A stretch of DNA of 64,000 bases from Alphaproteobacteria bacterium (GTDB lineage Bacteria > Pseudomonadota > Alphaproteobacteria > Rs-D84 > CACZYB01), in the NCBI GenBank assembly GCA_017938435.1, contig JAGBBO010000038.1:1-64000 (forward strand), in the 5' to 3' direction. Shown in pieces: positions 51,054-63,122 of the stretch. A program made the translations under genes and the position numbers. Position 1 is the stretch's first letter, and each line of letters starts with the position of its first letter. The notes beneath the pieces were generated by a model. It was not told where the DNA came from. It saw only the letters and a list, made by a program, of their open reading frames with translations, and made no database searches.

Positions 51054-54000
51054 TTATGCAATACCAGGAAGTGTAAGATCAGCAGATTCTTTTTTGTTAA
51101 GTTCTTCAACTTGTTCTGCTTCTAATTCTTGATCTTGTGCTTTTGCAATAGCTTTAAGTCTGTTAACATAAGCACCAGTTCCAGCAGGAATAAGTCGTCC
51201 AACAATAACATTTTCCTTCAAACCTTCTAACATATCTTCCTTTCCGGCAATCGCTGATTCGATAAGAACCTTTGTTGTTTCCTGGAAGGATGCAGCAGAA
51301 ATAAATGATCTTGTCTGCAAACTTGCCTTTGTGATACCAAGGAGGTATGGTCTTGCTTGTGCAGGTTTTCCACCAGCTTCCAAAGCCTTCTTGTTTTCTG
51401 CCAAAAGTTCTTCTTCATCAACATATTCACCAACAACGAAAGTAGTTGCACCGGCATCAATAATTTCTTTCTTTCTTAACATTTGACGAACGATAACTTC
51501 AATATGTTTATCATTGATTTCAACACCTTGAAGTCTATAAACGCCCTGGATTTCTCCAACAAGATATTTTGAAAGTTCTTCAACACCAAAGATTCTTAAA
51601 ATATCATGTGGATCTGTCTTACCTTCGATAAGTTTATCACCGCGTTTAACAATATCACCGTCTTGAACATTAAGAGCAGTTGTTTTTGAAATCAAGTATT
51701 CAACAGGATCGCCTTCGTTTGGAACAATTGCAACCTTGTATTTAGATTTATAATCTTCTTCAAATCTAATTATTCCATCAATATCAGCGATAAGTGCAGC
51801 ATCCTTTGGTCTTCTTGCTTCGAAAAGTTCAGCAACACGTGGAAGACCTCCGGTAATATCTTTTGTCTTGCTGTCTTCACGAGGAATATAAGCAATAATA
51901 TCACCAGCTTGCACTTCATCACCATTGTTCGATGACAAGATTGTTCCAGTTGAAATAATATATCTTGCGATTGAACCAGTTGAAAGTGTCTTTGTATTTC
52001 CTTTTTCATCGATAACAAAGATAGCAGGATTCAAATCTTTCTTCTTAAGTCCTGTCTTCCAATCAACAACAACTCTCGAAGAAACACCTGTTGCTTCATC
52101 TCTTACTTCATTAACAGAAACACCATCAATCAAATCAACAAAGTTAAGTTTACCTGAAACTTCTGTAATAATAGGTCTGATGTATGGGTTCCATTCAGCC
52201 ACTTTTTGACCTTTTGTAACCTTATCACCTTCTGCTACATAAAGTTTTGAACCATAAGGTAATTTTTCTCTGTTAATTTCTTTACCTGTTGCATCAATAA
52301 ATACGAGTTCAGCATTTCTTGACATAACTATTTTTTCACCATCAGAATTTGTAACAACTGAAGTATTTTCAAATTTAATAGCTACATCATATGGTGATTC
52401 AATAGATGACTTTGTTGCAGCTTTAGATGCAGTTCCACCAATATGGAATGTTCTCATGGTAAGCTGTGTTCCAGGTTCACCAATTGATTGTGCAGCAATA
52501 ATACCAACTGCTTCACCAACATTAACCATATTACCACGAGCCAAATCACGACCATAACATTTTGCACAAATACCATGATGTGCATCACAAGTAAGAACTG
52601 AACGAATCTTTACCATTTCGATACCAGCAGCTTCTATAGCTTTAATATCATCTTCTGTAATTTGTTCACCTTTCTTTACTATAACATTACCGTTATGATC
52701 TACAACATCTTCTGCAGTTACACGACCAAAGATTCTGTCGCCCAAAGATTCAACAACATTACCACCATCAACAATCGCAGAAACTTCGATATATCTATCT
52801 GTTCCACAATCATCCATAGTAATAATCGCATCTTGAGAAACATCAACCAATCTTCTTGTCAAATAACCAGCATTAGCTGTTTTCAAAGCAGTATCTGACA
52901 TACCCTTTCTTGAACCGTGGGTTGAGTTAAAGTATTCAACAACGGTCAAACCTTCTTTAAAGTTTGAAATAATAGGTGTTTCAATAATTTCACCATTAGG
53001 TTTTGCCATCAATCCACGCATACCAGCCAACTGCTTAACCTGAGCTTTCGAACCACGGGCACCAGAATTTGCCATCATATAAATAGGATTTTCTGGTCTA
53101 CCCTCTTCTTGTTTCGAAAATTCCTTCATCATAACATCAGCAACAGCTTCTGAACATGTTGACCAAGCATCGATAACTTTGTTGTATTTTTCCTTTGAAG
53201 TAATAAGACCTTCTTGATATTGCTTTTCGAATTCGATAACTTTCTTTTCTGTTTCAGCAATCAAAGATTTCTTAGCTTCTGGAATGATAATACTATCTTT
53301 ACCGAATGAAATACCAGAATACATCGCATTCTTGTATCCAAGATCCATCACTCTATCAGCAAACATAACTGTTTCTTTTTGACCACAATGTTTGTAAACA
53401 GCAGCAAAAAGTTCACCAATCTTTTTCTTTGTCATTGGTTGATTAACCAAAGAGAATGGAACACCTTCTTGTCTTGGAACAATTTCATATACCAAAATTC
53501 TTCCAGCAGTTGTTTCAACAAGTTGTTCTTTTAATTGACCATCTTCACCAATAACTTCAATTCTTGCTTTAATTTTTGCATGCATATCAAGTTTCTTTGA
53601 AGCCAAAGCAAGTTTGATTTCATCAACTGAACCAAAAATCATACCTTCACCCTTGGCTTTTTCTATACCAATAGTCATATAGTAAATACCAAGCACAATA
53701 TCCTGGTTAGGTGTAATAATAGGTTTACCATTAGCTGGGTGCAAGATGTTGTTTGTTGACATCATCAAAACACGAGCTTCTAATTGAGCTTCTAATGACA
53801 AAGGAACATGAACAGCCATCTGGTCACCATCGAAGTCGGCGTTGAACGCTGTACATACGAGTGGGTGAAGTCTGATTGCTTTACCTTCAATAAGAACTGG
53901 TTCAAATGCTTGTATAGAAAGTCTATGAAGAGAAGGAGCACGGTTCAAAAGAACAGGATGTTCCTTAATAACTTCTTCCAAAATATCCCATACAATAGAA

Positions 54001-55223
54001 AGTTCCTTATCAACCATCTTCTTTGCAGATTTAATTGTGTTTGCGTGTCCATAGAACTCTAACTTTGAATAAATAAATGGTTTAAAGAGTTCCAAAGCCA
54101 TACGTTTTGGAAGACCACATTGATGTAATTTCAAGAATGGTCCTGACACAATAACTGAACGACCTGAATAATCAACACGTTTACCAAGCAAGTTTTGACG
54201 GAAACGACCTGATTTACCTTTAAGCATATCAGCCAAAGATTTCAATGGTCTTCTGTTGTTTGCAACAACAGGACGTGGACGTCTTGAGTTATCAAACAAA
54301 CTATCAACAGCTTCTTGAAGCATTCTCTTTTCATTTCTAATAATGATTTCCGGAGCTTTTAATTCCATCAATCTTTTTAAACGATTGTTTCTGTTGATAA
54401 CACGACGATATAAATCATTCAAATCAGCAGTTGCAAATCTTCCACCATCAAGAGGAACCAATGGTCTTAACTCTGGTGGAATAACTGGAATAACATCCAT
54501 AACCATCCATTCTGGTTTTGAACCTGACTCAAGGAAAGCTTCAATAATTTTTAATCTTTGAATAACTTTCTTTCTTGTCATTTCCATCTTCATTTCTTTT
54601 AATTCAGAACGAAGTTTTTCTGCTTCTTCTTTAAGATTAACAGATGCAAGCATTTCTTTTAATGCCTCGGCACCAATACCTGCACGGAAAGCATCTTGAC
54701 CATATTCTTCCAATGCCATTTGATATTCATCTTCTGTTAAAAGTTGATGAAGTTTCAAAGATGTCAAACCTGGTTCAATAACAATATAATTATCAAAATA
54801 AAGAACCTTTTCCAACTTTTTAAGTGGCATATCCAAAAGAACACCGATTTTTGAAGGAAGTGATTTCAAGAACCAAATATGTGCAACTGGTGATGCAAGT
54901 TCAATGTGTCCCATTCTTTCACGACGAACTTTTGAAAGAGTAACTTCCACACCGCACTTTTCACAAATAATACCACGATATTTTATTCTTTTATACTTAC
55001 CACAAAGACATTCATAATCCTTTACTGGTCCAAATATTTTAGCACAGAAAAGACCATCCTTTTCAGGTTTAAATGTTCTATAGTTAATAGTTTCGGTTTT
55101 CTTTACTTCACCATAAGACCAAGATCTGATTTGTTCAGGAGAAGCAACCGAAATCTTTAACTTGTTAAAGCTATCTTCAGGAAGTGCTATTGCATTTTTA
55201 AAAGCGTTTTGAATTTCATTCAT
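51054..55223 (-). CDS. rpoC: RNA polymerase beta' subunit
   Basis: The 1389-residue subunit has the N-terminal zinc ribbon ([19 protein letters not shown]), [17 protein letters not shown] and the catalytic [12 protein letters not shown] (about 461-472, three Asp ligands of the active-site Mg). The second zinc site ([11 protein letters not shown]) and the trigger-loop region ([20 protein letters not shown]) are also present. Length is close to E. coli (1407). It follows rpoB by 16 nt and ends the operon. Confidence 0.98.
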   Translation of the reverse strand: MNEIQNAFKNAIALPEDSFNKLKISVASPEQIRSWSYGEVKKTETINYRTFKPEKDGLFCAKIFGPVKDYECLCGKYKRIKYRGIICEKCGVEVTLSKVRRERMGHIELASPVAHIWFLKSLPSKIGVLLDMPLKKLEKVLYFDNYIVIEPGLTSLKLHQLLTEDEYQMALEEYGQDAFRAGIGAEALKEMLASVNLKEEAEKLRSELKEMKMEMTRKKVIQRLKIIEAFLESGSKPEWMVMDVIPVIPPELRPLVPLDGGRFATADLNDLYRRVINRNNRLKRLMELKAPEIIIRNEKRMLQEAVDSLFDNSRRPRPVVANNRRPLKSLADMLKGKSGRFRQNLLGKRVDYSGRSVIVSGPFLKLHQCGLPKRMALELFKPFIYSKLEFYGHANTIKSAKKMVDKELSIVWDILEEVIKEHPVLLNRAPSLHRLSIQAFEPVLIEGKAIRLHPLVCTAFNADFDGDQMAVHVPLSLEAQLEARVLMMSTNNILHPANGKPIITPNQDIVLGIYYMTIGIEKAKGEGMIFGSVDEIKLALASKKLDMHAKIKARIEVIGEDGQLKEQLVETTAGRILVYEIVPRQEGVPFSLVNQPMTKKKIGELFAAVYKHCGQKETVMFADRVMDLGYKNAMYSGISFGKDSIIIPEAKKSLIAETEKKVIEFEKQYQEGLITSKEKYNKVIDAWSTCSEAVADVMMKEFSKQEEGRPENPIYMMANSGARGSKAQVKQLAGMRGLMAKPNGEIIETPIISNFKEGLTVVEYFNSTHGSRKGMSDTALKTANAGYLTRRLVDVSQDAIITMDDCGTDRYIEVSAIVDGGNVVESLGDRIFGRVTAEDVVDHNGNVIVKKGEQITEDDIKAIEAAGIEMVKIRSVLTCDAHHGICAKCYGRDLARGNMVNVGEAVGIIAAQSIGEPGTQLTMRTFHIGGTASKAATKSSIESPYDVAIKFENTSVVTNSDGEKIVMSRNAELVFIDATGKEINREKLPYGSKLYVAEGDKVTKGQKVAEWNPYIRPIITEVSGKLNFVDLIDGVSVNEVRDEATGVSSRVVVDWKTGLKKKDLNPAIFVIDEKGNTKTLSTGSIARYIISTGTILSSNNGDEVQAGDIIAYIPREDSKTKDITGGLPRVAELFEARRPKDAALIADIDGIIRFEEDYKSKYKVAIVPNEGDPVEYLISKTTALNVQDGDIVKRGDKLIEGKTDPHDILRIFGVEELSKYLVGEIQGVYRLQGVEINDKHIEVIVRQMLRKKEIIDAGATTFVVGEYVDEEELLAENKKALEAGGKPAQARPYLLGITKASLQTRSFISAASFQETTKVLIESAIAGKEDMLEGLKENVIVGRLIPAGTGAYVNRLKAIAKAQDQELEAEQVEELNKKESADLTLPGIA

Positions 55224-55239
55224 TTTATTTTGCCCCTTA

Positions 55240-58200
55240 TTATTTCTTAGTTTCTAGGTTAAGTCCAAGTGATTTAATTTCTTTTACAAGAACATTAAAG
55301 CTTTCTGGTGTTCCATATTCGAAGTCATAATTACCACGAACAATAGACTCATAAACTTTTGTTCTTCCTGTTACGTCATCGGACTTAATAGTCAACATTT
55401 CTTGTAAAGTATATGCAGCACCGAATGCTTCCAATGCCCAAACTTCCATTTCACCAAATCTCTGACCACCGAACTGAGCCTTACCACCCAATGGTTGTTG
55501 TGTAACCAAAGAGTAAGGACCAACAGAACGAGCATGAATCTTTTCATCAACCAAGTGGTGAAGTTTTAACATATACATATAACCAACAGTCACTGGCAAA
55601 TCAAACTTTTCACCATTTTCACCGTTATAAAGTTCGACTTGACCTGAACTATCAAGACCTGCTTCCTCTAATAACTTAGAAATATCTGCTTCTTTTGCAC
55701 CATCAAATACAGGAGTTGCCATTGGCACACCATTAGAAAGTGATTTTGCAAAAGCTTTAATTTCTTCATCAGTAAAGTCTTTAATCTTTTCATCATATTC
55801 TTCTTTACCGTAAATTTTTTCAAGTTCTTTTCTAATATCTGCAACTTGAATATTCTTTGCATAAAGATCTTCCATCATCTTACCAAGTTTGATACCAAGT
55901 CCCTTTGCAGCCCATCCAAGATGAGTTTCCAAAATCTGACCGATATTCATACGAGATGGCACACCCAATGGATTTAATACTATATCAACAGGAGTTCCAT
56001 CAGCTTGGTATGGCATATCTTCCACAGGAACAACACGACAAACAATACCCTTGTTTCCATGACGACCTGACATCTTATCACCAACTTGAAGTTTTCTCTT
56101 AATAGCAATAAATACCTTTACTACCTTAAGAACACCAGGAAGCAAATCATTACCTTGCTTAATCTTTTCAACTTTATCATCAAATTTTGCTTCATGTGCC
56201 TTAATCACTTCAGCAAATTCTTCAATCATAGAAGTCAAAGTTTCCTGAGCTTTTTCATTTTCAAGTTTAATCTTGCCAAGTTTTGCAGAAGGAATACCAT
56301 TCAAATCTTTTGCACTCAAAGTAGAACCTTTTGCAGCAACATCTTTTGGAGCATCAAGAACAACTTTTCCATCAAGGAATGTTTTAAGTTTTTCATTGAA
56401 ACCATTTTCCAAAATTTGTCTTTCATCGTTTCTATCTTTATTAAGTTTTTCAATTTCCATATATTCGATAGACAATGCTCTTTCATCTTTTGCAATACCA
56501 CGACGGAAGAACATACGAACATCAAGAACTGTTCCTTCTGTTCCAGGTGGAACTCTCAAAGATGTATCACGAACTTCAGTTGCCTTTTCACCAAATATTG
56601 CACGAAGCAATTTTTCTTCTGGTGTAACAGGTGTTTCACCCTTTGGTGTAACTTTACCAACCAAAATATCGCCAGCTTTAACATGAGCACCAATATGAAT
56701 AACACCAGTTTCATCCAAATTCTTTAATGCTTCTGCACCAACATTTGGAATATCACGAGTGATTTCTTCTGGGCCAAGTTTTGTATCACGAGCCATAATT
56801 TCAAATTCAGAAATATGAACAGATGTAAACACATCATCTTTTACAATTCTTTCGCTTATAACGATAGCATCTTCGTAGTTGTAACCTTGCCATGGCATAA
56901 ACGCAACACGAATATTTCTACCCAACGCTAATTCACCAAGATCTGTACATGGTCCATCAGCCAAAATATCACCTGCTTTAACCTTATCACCAACATTAAC
57001 AATAGGCTTTTGGTTAATACATGTATCTTGGTTTGAACGAACATACTTTTGAAGTCTGTAAATATCAACACCAGTAGCAGATTTTGCTTTCTTTCCAGTT
57101 GTTTGAACAACGATTCTTGTTGAATCAACTTGTGTAACAACACCATCATTCACAGCTTGGATAGTTGCCTTTGAGTCAGTTGCAACACGATATTCAATAC
57201 CTGTTCCAACAAAAGGGGCCTCTGATTTAACCAAAGGAACAGCCTGTCTTTGCTGGTTAGATCCCATCAATGCACGGTTAGCATCATCGTTTTCAAGGAA
57301 TGGAATAAGTGCAGCTGTAACAGAAACAAGTTGCTTTGGCGAAACATCCATAAGTGTAATTTCACTTGCAGGAAGCAATACGAACTCACCATTCTTACGG
57401 CAACTTACTAATTGTTCAGCAAATGAACCATCTTTGTTAAGAACAGAATTTGCCTGAGCAATAATGTATTTATTTTCTTCCATAGCAGAAACATAAATAA
57501 CTTCATCTGTAACTTTACCATCAATAACTTTTCTGTATGGTGTTTCAATAAATCCATATTTATCAATAACAGCATAAGTTGCAAGCGAGTTAATAAGACC
57601 AATGTTTTGACCTTCTGGTGTTTCAATAGGACAAATACGTCCGTAATGAGTTGGATGCACATCTCGAACTTCGAAACCAGCGCGTTCACGTGTCAATCCA
57701 CCAGGACCCAAAGCAGAAAGTCTTCTCTTATGTGTAACTTCTGACAATGGATTGTTTTGATCCATAAATTGTGAAAGTTGTGATGAACCAAGGAATTCTT
57801 TAATAGCAGAAAGAACTGGTCTAGCATTAACCAAATCTTGTGGCATAATAGAATCAACTTGAGCAGAAGACATTTTTTCTCTGATTGCTCTTTCCATTCT
57901 AACAATACCAATTCTGTATTGATTTTCAAGAAGTTCACCAACTGATCTAATACGACGGTTTGAAAGGTTATCAATATCATCAACTTCACCTTTACCATCT
58001 CTTAAATCAACCAAAGCCTTAATTGTTTTAATAACATCATCACGACGAAGAATTGTTAAATCTTCTGGTGCTTCATCAAAACTAATATCAAGTCTTGTAT
58101 TCATTTTATATCTACCAACAGAAGACAAATCATAGAAATCCTTATCAAAGAACATTCTAAAGAACATATTTTCTGCTGATGTTACTGTAGGTGGTTCACC

Positions 58201-59412
58201 TGGACGCATAACTTGATAAATATCAAATAATGCTTCTTCTCTTGTTTTATTTTTATCAACAACCAAAGTATTTCTGATATGTGGACCTACTGTAACATTA
58301 TCAATATAAAGAACACCAAATTCTTTTATCTTCGCAGAATCCATTTTTTCCAAAACTTCAGTTGTAACTTCTTGACCAGCCTCTGCAATAACTTCAAATG
58401 TTTCTTCATCCAAAATATCATCAGAAAGATAAAGTCCAGCTTCGGCAAATGCCTCATTAGTCATATAAACTTCTTTCAAACCTTCTTCTGCAAGTTTTTT
58501 TGCAGCACGAGGAGAAAGTTTTGCACCCTTTTCAAGAACAACTTTACCTGACTTTGCATCAACTAAATCATAATTAAACTTTACACCTTTTGTGACAAGT
58601 GCAGGATTGAAAGCCTTTTTCCAACCATTTTTAAATTTTGTAAATATTTCCTCAGTATAGAAAAGTTTTAAAACTTCATTTGAAGACATACCAACTTTTT
58701 CAATGCTTTCAGTATCTTTACCTTCCTTCAATGCTTCTTCAACTTTTTGTTCTGTTTCATCATTATAGAACGAAGCAAGCAAAGTTGTAACAGGAAGTTT
58801 ACGTTTCTTATCAATTCTTACATACAAAATATCTTTTGCATCAAATTCAAAATCCAACCAAAAACCACGGGATGGAATAATTTTACCACTGAAAAGCAAT
58901 TTTCCAGAAGCATGAGTTTTTCCTTCATCATGAGAGAAGAATACACCAGGAGATCTTTGCATCTGTGAAACGAAAACTCTTTCTGTTCCATTGAAAATCA
59001 AAGTTCCCTTTTCTGTCATCAAAGGAATTTCACCCATGAAAATTTCTTGTTCTTTAACATCTTTGATGGTTCTTTTACCATCTTCATCAATATCCCAAAG
59101 GATAAGTCTTAATGTAACTCTTAAAGGTGCAGCAAAAGTAAGTCCACGACGAAGACATTCTTCAGCATCATATTTTGGAGTATCAAATTCATATTTTACA
59201 AACTCAAGATCTACTAGACCTGAAAAATCGTGTATAGGAAACACAGATTTGAAAACAGCCTGAATACCAACATCTTTACGGTCCTCAGGTTTTTCTTCTA
59301 ATTGAAGAAAACTTTTATAAGATTCTTCTTGAATTTTTATAAGATTTGGAAGTTCAACCGGAGATTTAATCTTACCAAAATCTTTTCTGATTCTTTTATA
59401 AGCATTAAACAT
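55240..59412 (-). CDS. rpoB: RNA polymerase beta subunit
   Basis: The 1390-residue subunit has the rifampicin-pocket stretch [17 protein letters not shown] (Asp551 matches E. coli Asp516) with [13 protein letters not shown] intact, so there are no known resistance substitutions. It also has the catalytic [11 protein letters not shown] and the C-terminal [20 protein letters not shown]. It forms the catalytic half of RNA polymerase with rpoC. It is separated from rplL by 162 nt holding a strong hairpin, which could set the polymerase to ribosomal protein ratio. Confidence 0.98.
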   Translation of the reverse strand: MFNAYKRIRKDFGKIKSPVELPNLIKIQEESYKSFLQLEEKPEDRKDVGIQAVFKSVFPIHDFSGLVDLEFVKYEFDTPKYDAEECLRRGLTFAAPLRVTLRLILWDIDEDGKRTIKDVKEQEIFMGEIPLMTEKGTLIFNGTERVFVSQMQRSPGVFFSHDEGKTHASGKLLFSGKIIPSRGFWLDFEFDAKDILYVRIDKKRKLPVTTLLASFYNDETEQKVEEALKEGKDTESIEKVGMSSNEVLKLFYTEEIFTKFKNGWKKAFNPALVTKGVKFNYDLVDAKSGKVVLEKGAKLSPRAAKKLAEEGLKEVYMTNEAFAEAGLYLSDDILDEETFEVIAEAGQEVTTEVLEKMDSAKIKEFGVLYIDNVTVGPHIRNTLVVDKNKTREEALFDIYQVMRPGEPPTVTSAENMFFRMFFDKDFYDLSSVGRYKMNTRLDISFDEAPEDLTILRRDDVIKTIKALVDLRDGKGEVDDIDNLSNRRIRSVGELLENQYRIGIVRMERAIREKMSSAQVDSIMPQDLVNARPVLSAIKEFLGSSQLSQFMDQNNPLSEVTHKRRLSALGPGGLTRERAGFEVRDVHPTHYGRICPIETPEGQNIGLINSLATYAVIDKYGFIETPYRKVIDGKVTDEVIYVSAMEENKYIIAQANSVLNKDGSFAEQLVSCRKNGEFVLLPASEITLMDVSPKQLVSVTAALIPFLENDDANRALMGSNQQRQAVPLVKSEAPFVGTGIEYRVATDSKATIQAVNDGVVTQVDSTRIVVQTTGKKAKSATGVDIYRLQKYVRSNQDTCINQKPIVNVGDKVKAGDILADGPCTDLGELALGRNIRVAFMPWQGYNYEDAIVISERIVKDDVFTSVHISEFEIMARDTKLGPEEITRDIPNVGAEALKNLDETGVIHIGAHVKAGDILVGKVTPKGETPVTPEEKLLRAIFGEKATEVRDTSLRVPPGTEGTVLDVRMFFRRGIAKDERALSIEYMEIEKLNKDRNDERQILENGFNEKLKTFLDGKVVLDAPKDVAAKGSTLSAKDLNGIPSAKLGKIKLENEKAQETLTSMIEEFAEVIKAHEAKFDDKVEKIKQGNDLLPGVLKVVKVFIAIKRKLQVGDKMSGRHGNKGIVCRVVPVEDMPYQADGTPVDIVLNPLGVPSRMNIGQILETHLGWAAKGLGIKLGKMMEDLYAKNIQVADIRKELEKIYGKEEYDEKIKDFTDEEIKAFAKSLSNGVPMATPVFDGAKEADISKLLEEAGLDSSGQVELYNGENGEKFDLPVTVGYMYMLKLHHLVDEKIHARSVGPYSLVTQQPLGGKAQFGGQRFGEMEVWALEAFGAAYTLQEMLTIKSDDVTGRTKVYESIVRGNYDFEYGTPESFNVLVKEIKSLGLNLETKK

Positions 59413-59522
59413 ATTTTCACCCTTTTTTGTTTTGCTAACCTTAAAAGTTTATCATCTTTTTAAAGTTAATTTTAACTTTATTTTGCTTTTTCAAACGAAC
59501 AATCAACCTTTAGAGTCGAAAG

Positions 59523-59552
59523 GGAGGAAGGAGAAAAAGCTCTCCGACCTCC
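59523..59552 (-). promoter_or_regulatory. hairpin between rplL and rpoB (processing or partial termination)
   Basis: GGAGG (59523-59527)/CCTCC (59548-59552) and GGAGA (59530-59534)/TCTCC (59541-59545) form a stacked stem with a 2x2 internal loop, 22 nt past the rplL stop. E. coli has an attenuator and RNase III site at the same place; similar function here is inferred. Confidence 0.65.
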
Positions 59553-59574
59553 ACCAACAATGTAAATAGAATTA

Positions 59575-59940
59575 CTATTTTAATTCTACAGTTGCACCAG
59601 CAGCTTCTAATTTAGCTTTCATTTCTTCAGCAGCTGCTTTTGCTACATTTTCTTTAACAGTCTTAGGAGCACCATCAACTAAGTCTTTTGCATCTTTAAG
59701 ACCAAGACCTGTGATTTCACGAACTTCTTTAATAACTGCAATCTTGTTTCCACCAGCAGAAGCCAAAACAACATTAAATTCTGACTTTTCTTCTGCTGCA
59801 CCAGCTGCTGCACCACCTGCCATTACAACAGGAGCTGCTGCTGATACGCCCCAAGTTTCTTCTAATTTTTTTGAAAGCTCTGCTGCTTCCATAACTGTAA
59901 GTGTTGAAAGTTCATCAACTAATTTTTGTAAATCTGCCAT
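59575..59940 (-). CDS. rplL: 50S ribosomal protein L7/L12
   Basis: The 121-residue protein has the N-terminal dimer domain ([18 protein letters not shown]), an Ala/Gly-rich hinge ([14 protein letters not shown]) and the factor-binding C-terminal domain ([20 protein letters not shown], then [16 protein letters not shown]). It forms the stalk that recruits translation GTPases. Confidence 0.98.
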   Translation of the reverse strand: MADLQKLVDELSTLTVMEAAELSKKLEETWGVSAAAPVVMAGGAAAGAAEEKSEFNVVLASAGGNKIAVIKEVREITGLGLKDAKDLVDGAPKTVKENVAKAAAEEMKAKLEAAGATVELK

Positions 59941-59995
59941 TTTATTTTTTCCTTTTTATTTTTTTTAAATGGTTAATATTAAATTCTTGTTAAAC

Positions 59996-60478
59996 TTACG
60001 CTGCTTGTTTTTCTGAATAAGCCTTGAAAACACGAGCAAGATTTCCAGCAGGAGTTGTAAGTACTGCACAAATCTTTGCACGAGCTTCGTCGAGAGAAGG
60101 AAGAAGAGCAACGGATTTTACACCATTAACATCCAAAATTTCCTTACCCATAGCGCCACCAAGTATTTCAACTTTATCATTAGTTTTTGCAAAGTTATAA
60201 ACAGCTTTTGCTGCTGATACAGGATCATTTGACCATGCAACTAATGTAACACCTTTAAATAAAGGAGCAAGTTCTTCATAGTTGGTTCCTTTTAAAGCAA
60301 GTTTAGTAAGTCTGTTTTGAGTAACTTTGATTGAAGCACCAAGTTCTCTTGCCTTGTTTCTTAATTCTGTAAGTTCAGAAACTGTCAATGCATTAAATTT
60401 TGCAACAACAGCAGATTCAGAAGAAGAAAGAGCACTATTCAAACTTGTAATCCAATCTTGTTTATCGTTACGATTCAT
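59996..60478 (-). CDS. rplJ: 50S ribosomal protein L10
   Basis: The 160-residue protein has the L10 fold (ALTVSELTELRNKARELGAS, VTQNRLTKLALKG) and a helical C-terminal tail that binds L7/L12 dimers (NLARVFKAYSE). The L10-(L7/L12) complex represses its own mRNA through the leader at about 60560-60645. Starts with ATG after AAAGG. Confidence 0.96.
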   Translation of the reverse strand: MNRNDKQDWITSLNSALSSSESAVVAKFNALTVSELTELRNKARELGASIKVTQNRLTKLALKGTNYEELAPLFKGVTLVAWSNDPVSAAKAVYNFAKTNDKVEILGGAMGKEILDVNGVKSVALLPSLDEARAKICAVLTTPAGNLARVFKAYSEKQAA

Positions 60479-60559
60479 TTACAAACCTTTCTTTTTTCTT
60501 GGTTAATATTAAGTTTCAAAAAATTTTCACTTTTTAAAACCACCTTTCTTGCCCCAAGA

Positions 60560-60645
60560 TAAAAATTTTCAAATTTTTGTCTTGTCTTGGTAGGGCGGGA
60601 AACCCATTTAAACTTTCAAAAGTCCCTACTGTCTTGGACAAGTAT
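60560..60645 (-). promoter_or_regulatory. L10 leader: autoregulatory RNA upstream of rplJ
   Basis: The 180-nt rplA-rplJ gap contains, on the minus strand, CCAAGACAGTAGGG and CCCTACCAAGACA, which pair via TAGGG/CCCTA (60624-60628 with 60591-60595). Conserved AGACA-type internal-loop bases flank the helix. This is the arrangement of the bacterial L10 leader bound by L10-(L7/L12). Confidence 0.7.
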
Positions 60646-60659
60646 TCTTTACAATCTGA

Positions 60660-61352
60660 CTATTTTAAATCAGATAAATCTATTTTAAGACCAATACCTT
60701 GTGTTGTTGAAAGAGATACTGCCTTAATATATGTTCCCTTTGAAGAAGCAGGTTTTGCCTTTTGAATAACTTCAACAAATGCACGAACATTTTCTTCCAA
60801 TTTTTGTTCACCGAAAGATAATTTTCCAAGTCCAGCATGAACAACACCAGATTTTTCAGCTCTGAATTCAACTTGTCCTGCTTTTGCCTTTGAAACAGCA
60901 CCCTTAACATCCATTGTCACTGTTCCAAGTTTTGGATTTGGCATCAAACCTTTTGGTCCCAATACTTTAGCAACTTTTCCAAGTGTAGCCATCATATCAG
61001 GTGTAGCAATACATCTATCAAAATTGATTTGACCTTTTAAAATATTTGCGATTAAATCATCATCACCAACGATATCAGCACCAGCTTCCTTTGCTTCTGT
61101 AGCTTTTGGACCTTTTGCAAAAACTGCAACAACGCATTTTTTACCAGTTCCATTAGGAAGACTTACCATACCACGGATATTTTGATCTGATTGTTTTGTA
61201 TCAATACCAAGGTTCATTGCAATATCAACTGTTTCATCAAATTTAACTGTTGATTTTTCTTTTAAAACCTTAAGAGCTTCAGGAATTGTATAAAGTTTTG
61301 CTTTATCAAGTCCTTCAGTCATTTTTTTCATTCTTTTAGAAATAAATGTCAT
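60660..61352 (-). CDS. rplA: 50S ribosomal protein L1
   Basis: The 230-residue protein has FDETVDIAMNLGIDTKQSDQ, GTVSLPNGTGK-like VSLPNGTGKKCVVAVF, and the signature LGPKGLMPNPKLGTVTMDV. GGAGG lies 9 nt before the ATG at 61352, inside the end of rplK. L1 forms the E-site stalk and represses the rplK-rplA mRNA. Confidence 0.97.
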   Translation of the reverse strand: MTFISKRMKKMTEGLDKAKLYTIPEALKVLKEKSTVKFDETVDIAMNLGIDTKQSDQNIRGMVSLPNGTGKKCVVAVFAKGPKATEAKEAGADIVGDDDLIANILKGQINFDRCIATPDMMATLGKVAKVLGPKGLMPNPKLGTVTMDVKGAVSKAKAGQVEFRAEKSGVVHAGLGKLSFGEQKLEENVRAFVEVIQKAKPASSKGTYIKAVSLSTTQGIGLKIDLSDLK

Positions 61353-61356
61353 AATA

Positions 61357-61797
61357 CTAGCCCTCCACTACTTCAACGTTCATTGATTTACATTGACCTT
61401 CAATCATAGACATAGCGGCCTCGACTGTATGGCAGTTCATATCTTTCATCTTACCTTCTGCAATTTCGCGGATTTTAGATTTTGTAAGTTTACCAACAGC
61501 TGGACCTTTACCTGGTGTTTGACTTCCAGATTTAATACCAGCATTTTTCTTAATAAGGAAACTTACAGGTGGTAATTTTACTACGAAATCAAAAGATTTA
61601 TCTTTATAAACTGTAATAATAACAGGACAAGGAATACCCTTTTCCATATCAGCAGTTTTTGCGTTAAATGCTTTACAGAATTCCATAATATTAACACCAG
61701 CTTGACCCAAAGCAGGACCAACCGGTGGAGATGGATTTGCTGAACCAGCATTGATTTGCAACTTTACATATTTTGCAATTTCTTTTTTGCTTGCCAT
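61357..61797 (-). CDS. rplK: 50S ribosomal protein L11
   Basis: The 146-residue protein has [35 protein letters not shown] and the C-terminal [20 protein letters not shown] signature. It forms the GTPase-associated centre with L10 and the stalk. It is four bases before rplA. Confidence 0.97.
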   Translation of the reverse strand: MASKKEIAKYVKLQINAGSANPSPPVGPALGQAGVNIMEFCKAFNAKTADMEKGIPCPVIITVYKDKSFDFVVKLPPVSFLIKKNAGIKSGSQTPGKGPAVGKLTKSKIREIAEGKMKDMNCHTVEAAMSMIEGQCKSMNVEVVEG

Positions 61798-61831
61798 TTT
61801 AAACTCCTTTAAAGTTTTTTGTTATTAGGAT

Positions 61832-61861
61832 GGTAGTTTGGTTGTGGCTCAACCTACTACC
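61832..61861 (-). promoter_or_regulatory. hairpin in the rplK leader (candidate L1-binding or processing site)
   Basis: GGTAGT/ACTACC and GGTTG/CAACC (61832-61844 with 61850-61861) form a long stem with a small internal loop, 35 nt before the rplK start. In other bacteria L1 binds a hairpin here; the match is by position only. Confidence 0.55.
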
Positions 61862-61869
61862 GGTTAATT

Positions 61870-62115
61870 TTATCTGCCATTATAAACAGATGTTTGTAAT
61901 TCCCATTCACGATATGGACAGGAAGCACAATTTTTACATACATAATTCTCAGGAACTTTATATCTAGCTTTTTCCTTTGAATAATCTCTTTTTCCAAGTT
62001 CAACACTTGGATATAAACCTTTTAATGCATCAATAATATAATATTTCAAAAACAATGCCTTTCCCAAAGCATTTTTCTTTAATTTTGTCTGTATTTTTCT
62101 AATAAGCCTCATCAC
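61870..62115 (-). CDS. small basic protein with CxxCxxC motif, in the nusG-rplK gap
   Basis: The 81-residue protein is basic and helical at the N-terminus. It ends with YVCKNCASCPYREWE, where Cys60, Cys63 and Cys66 form C-x2-C-x2-C, suggestive of a metal site (Zn or Fe-S) though a fourth ligand is not clear. GAGGCGAG precedes the ATG, 7 nt after the nusG stop, so it belongs to the secE-nusG operon. Not part of this operon in model bacteria. Function unknown. Confidence 0.65.
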   Translation of the reverse strand: MMRLIRKIQTKLKKNALGKALFLKYYIIDALKGLYPSVELGKRDYSKEKARYKVPENYVCKNCASCPYREWELQTSVYNGR

Positions 62116-62122
62116 TCGCCTC

Positions 62123-62692
62123 TTATAATTTTTCTACTTGTGTAAATTCCAAATCAACTTGGGTTGGTCTTCCAAAAATAGAAACCGAAACCTTAACTCT
62201 TTGTTTTTCATCATCAACTTTCTCAACAACACCATTAAATGATGCGAATGGACCTTCGCAAACTTTAACTTGTTCACCAACTTCGTATGAAAGTCCAGTT
62301 GAAAGAGATTGATCATTATTTTCAAGTCTATGAAGAAGTGCATCAGCATCTTTTTCACTAACTGGCGATGGTTTTGTTCTTGAACCAAGGAAACCAGATA
62401 CCAAAGGAATATCACGAACCATATGCCATGTATCATCGTTCATAACCATACGGATAAGCACATATCCAGGGAAAAACTTTTTTTCAACAGAAACTTTTTT
62501 ACCATTTTTAACTTCGGTTGCTTCCTGTGTAGGAATAAGTATTTCCTCAAAAAGATTTTCAGCATGGAATTTTTTAATTTTTTCTTCCAAACGTGTTACA
62601 ACAGCCTTTTCACAGCCTGAATGAACATAAACAACATACCATCTAGCATTACTTGTTTTTGTTTCAACCATTTTTTGTTCGTTATTTTCCAT
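62123..62692 (-). CDS. nusG: transcription antitermination factor NusG
   Basis: The 189-residue protein has the NGN domain (ARWYVVYVHSGCEKAVV, KKFFPGYVLIRMVMND, VRDIPLVSGFLG) and a C-terminal KOW domain (GEQVKVCEGPFASFNGVVEKV). It couples RNA polymerase to Rho or to the ribosome. Position between secE and the rplKAJL genes is standard. Confidence 0.96.
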   Translation of the reverse strand: MENNEQKMVETKTSNARWYVVYVHSGCEKAVVTRLEEKIKKFHAENLFEEILIPTQEATEVKNGKKVSVEKKFFPGYVLIRMVMNDDTWHMVRDIPLVSGFLGSRTKPSPVSEKDADALLHRLENNDQSLSTGLSYEVGEQVKVCEGPFASFNGVVEKVDDEKQRVKVSVSIFGRPTQVDLEFTQVEKL

Positions 62693-62709
62693 AATAATAT
62701 ACCTTTTTA

Positions 62710-62898
62710 TTAAAAGTTAAAAATAAAACTCATAACCCACATAAAAAATCTATCAACAAGAAAGAAAAATACGGCGGTTACAACAGAAAAAACTGCAATC
62801 ATAATTGCCGAAGACACAGTTTCGCGTTTGGTTGGCCAAACAACTTTTGCCACCTCTTGCTTTACTTGTTCAAAAAAAGTTACAATTTTACCAAACAT
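62710..62898 (-). CDS. secE: preprotein translocase subunit SecE
   Basis: The 62-residue protein has the SecE amphipathic segment (FFEQVKQEVAKVVWPTKRET) and one membrane helix (IMIAVFSVVTAVFFFLVDRF). The one-helix form is typical outside enterobacteria. It stabilises SecY in the translocon. 17 nt upstream of nusG. Confidence 0.95.
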   Translation of the reverse strand: MFGKIVTFFEQVKQEVAKVVWPTKRETVSSAIMIAVFSVVTAVFFFLVDRFFMWVMSFIFNF

Positions 62899-63035
62899 AA
62901 AAACCTCACAGTTCTTTCAAAATTCTATCAAAAACCACATTTTACCGCGATTCTATTCTTTTAAGCACAAATCATCGCCGATTCGCACCAATATATAAAA
63001 ACAGCACCAAGCCTAGACTTTCTCTAGGTTTTAAA

Positions 63036-63111
63036 TGGCAGGGGCAGAAGGATTCGAACCCTCGACACCTGGTTTTGGAGACCAGTACTCTACCAGCTGA
63101 GCTATACCCCT
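63036..63111 (-). tRNA. tRNA-Trp (anticodon CCA)
   Basis: Minus strand: acceptor AGGGGTA/TGCCCCT (one G-U), D-arm GCTC...GAGT, anticodon stem CTGGT/ACCAG with loop CTCCAAA, T-arm GAGGGTTCGAATCCTTC, encoded CCA. It sits upstream of secE as in many proteobacteria. A small hairpin CCTAGA/TCTAGG (63012-63028) follows and may mark the processing site. Confidence 0.97.
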
Positions 63112-63122
63112 AACTCATTGAA

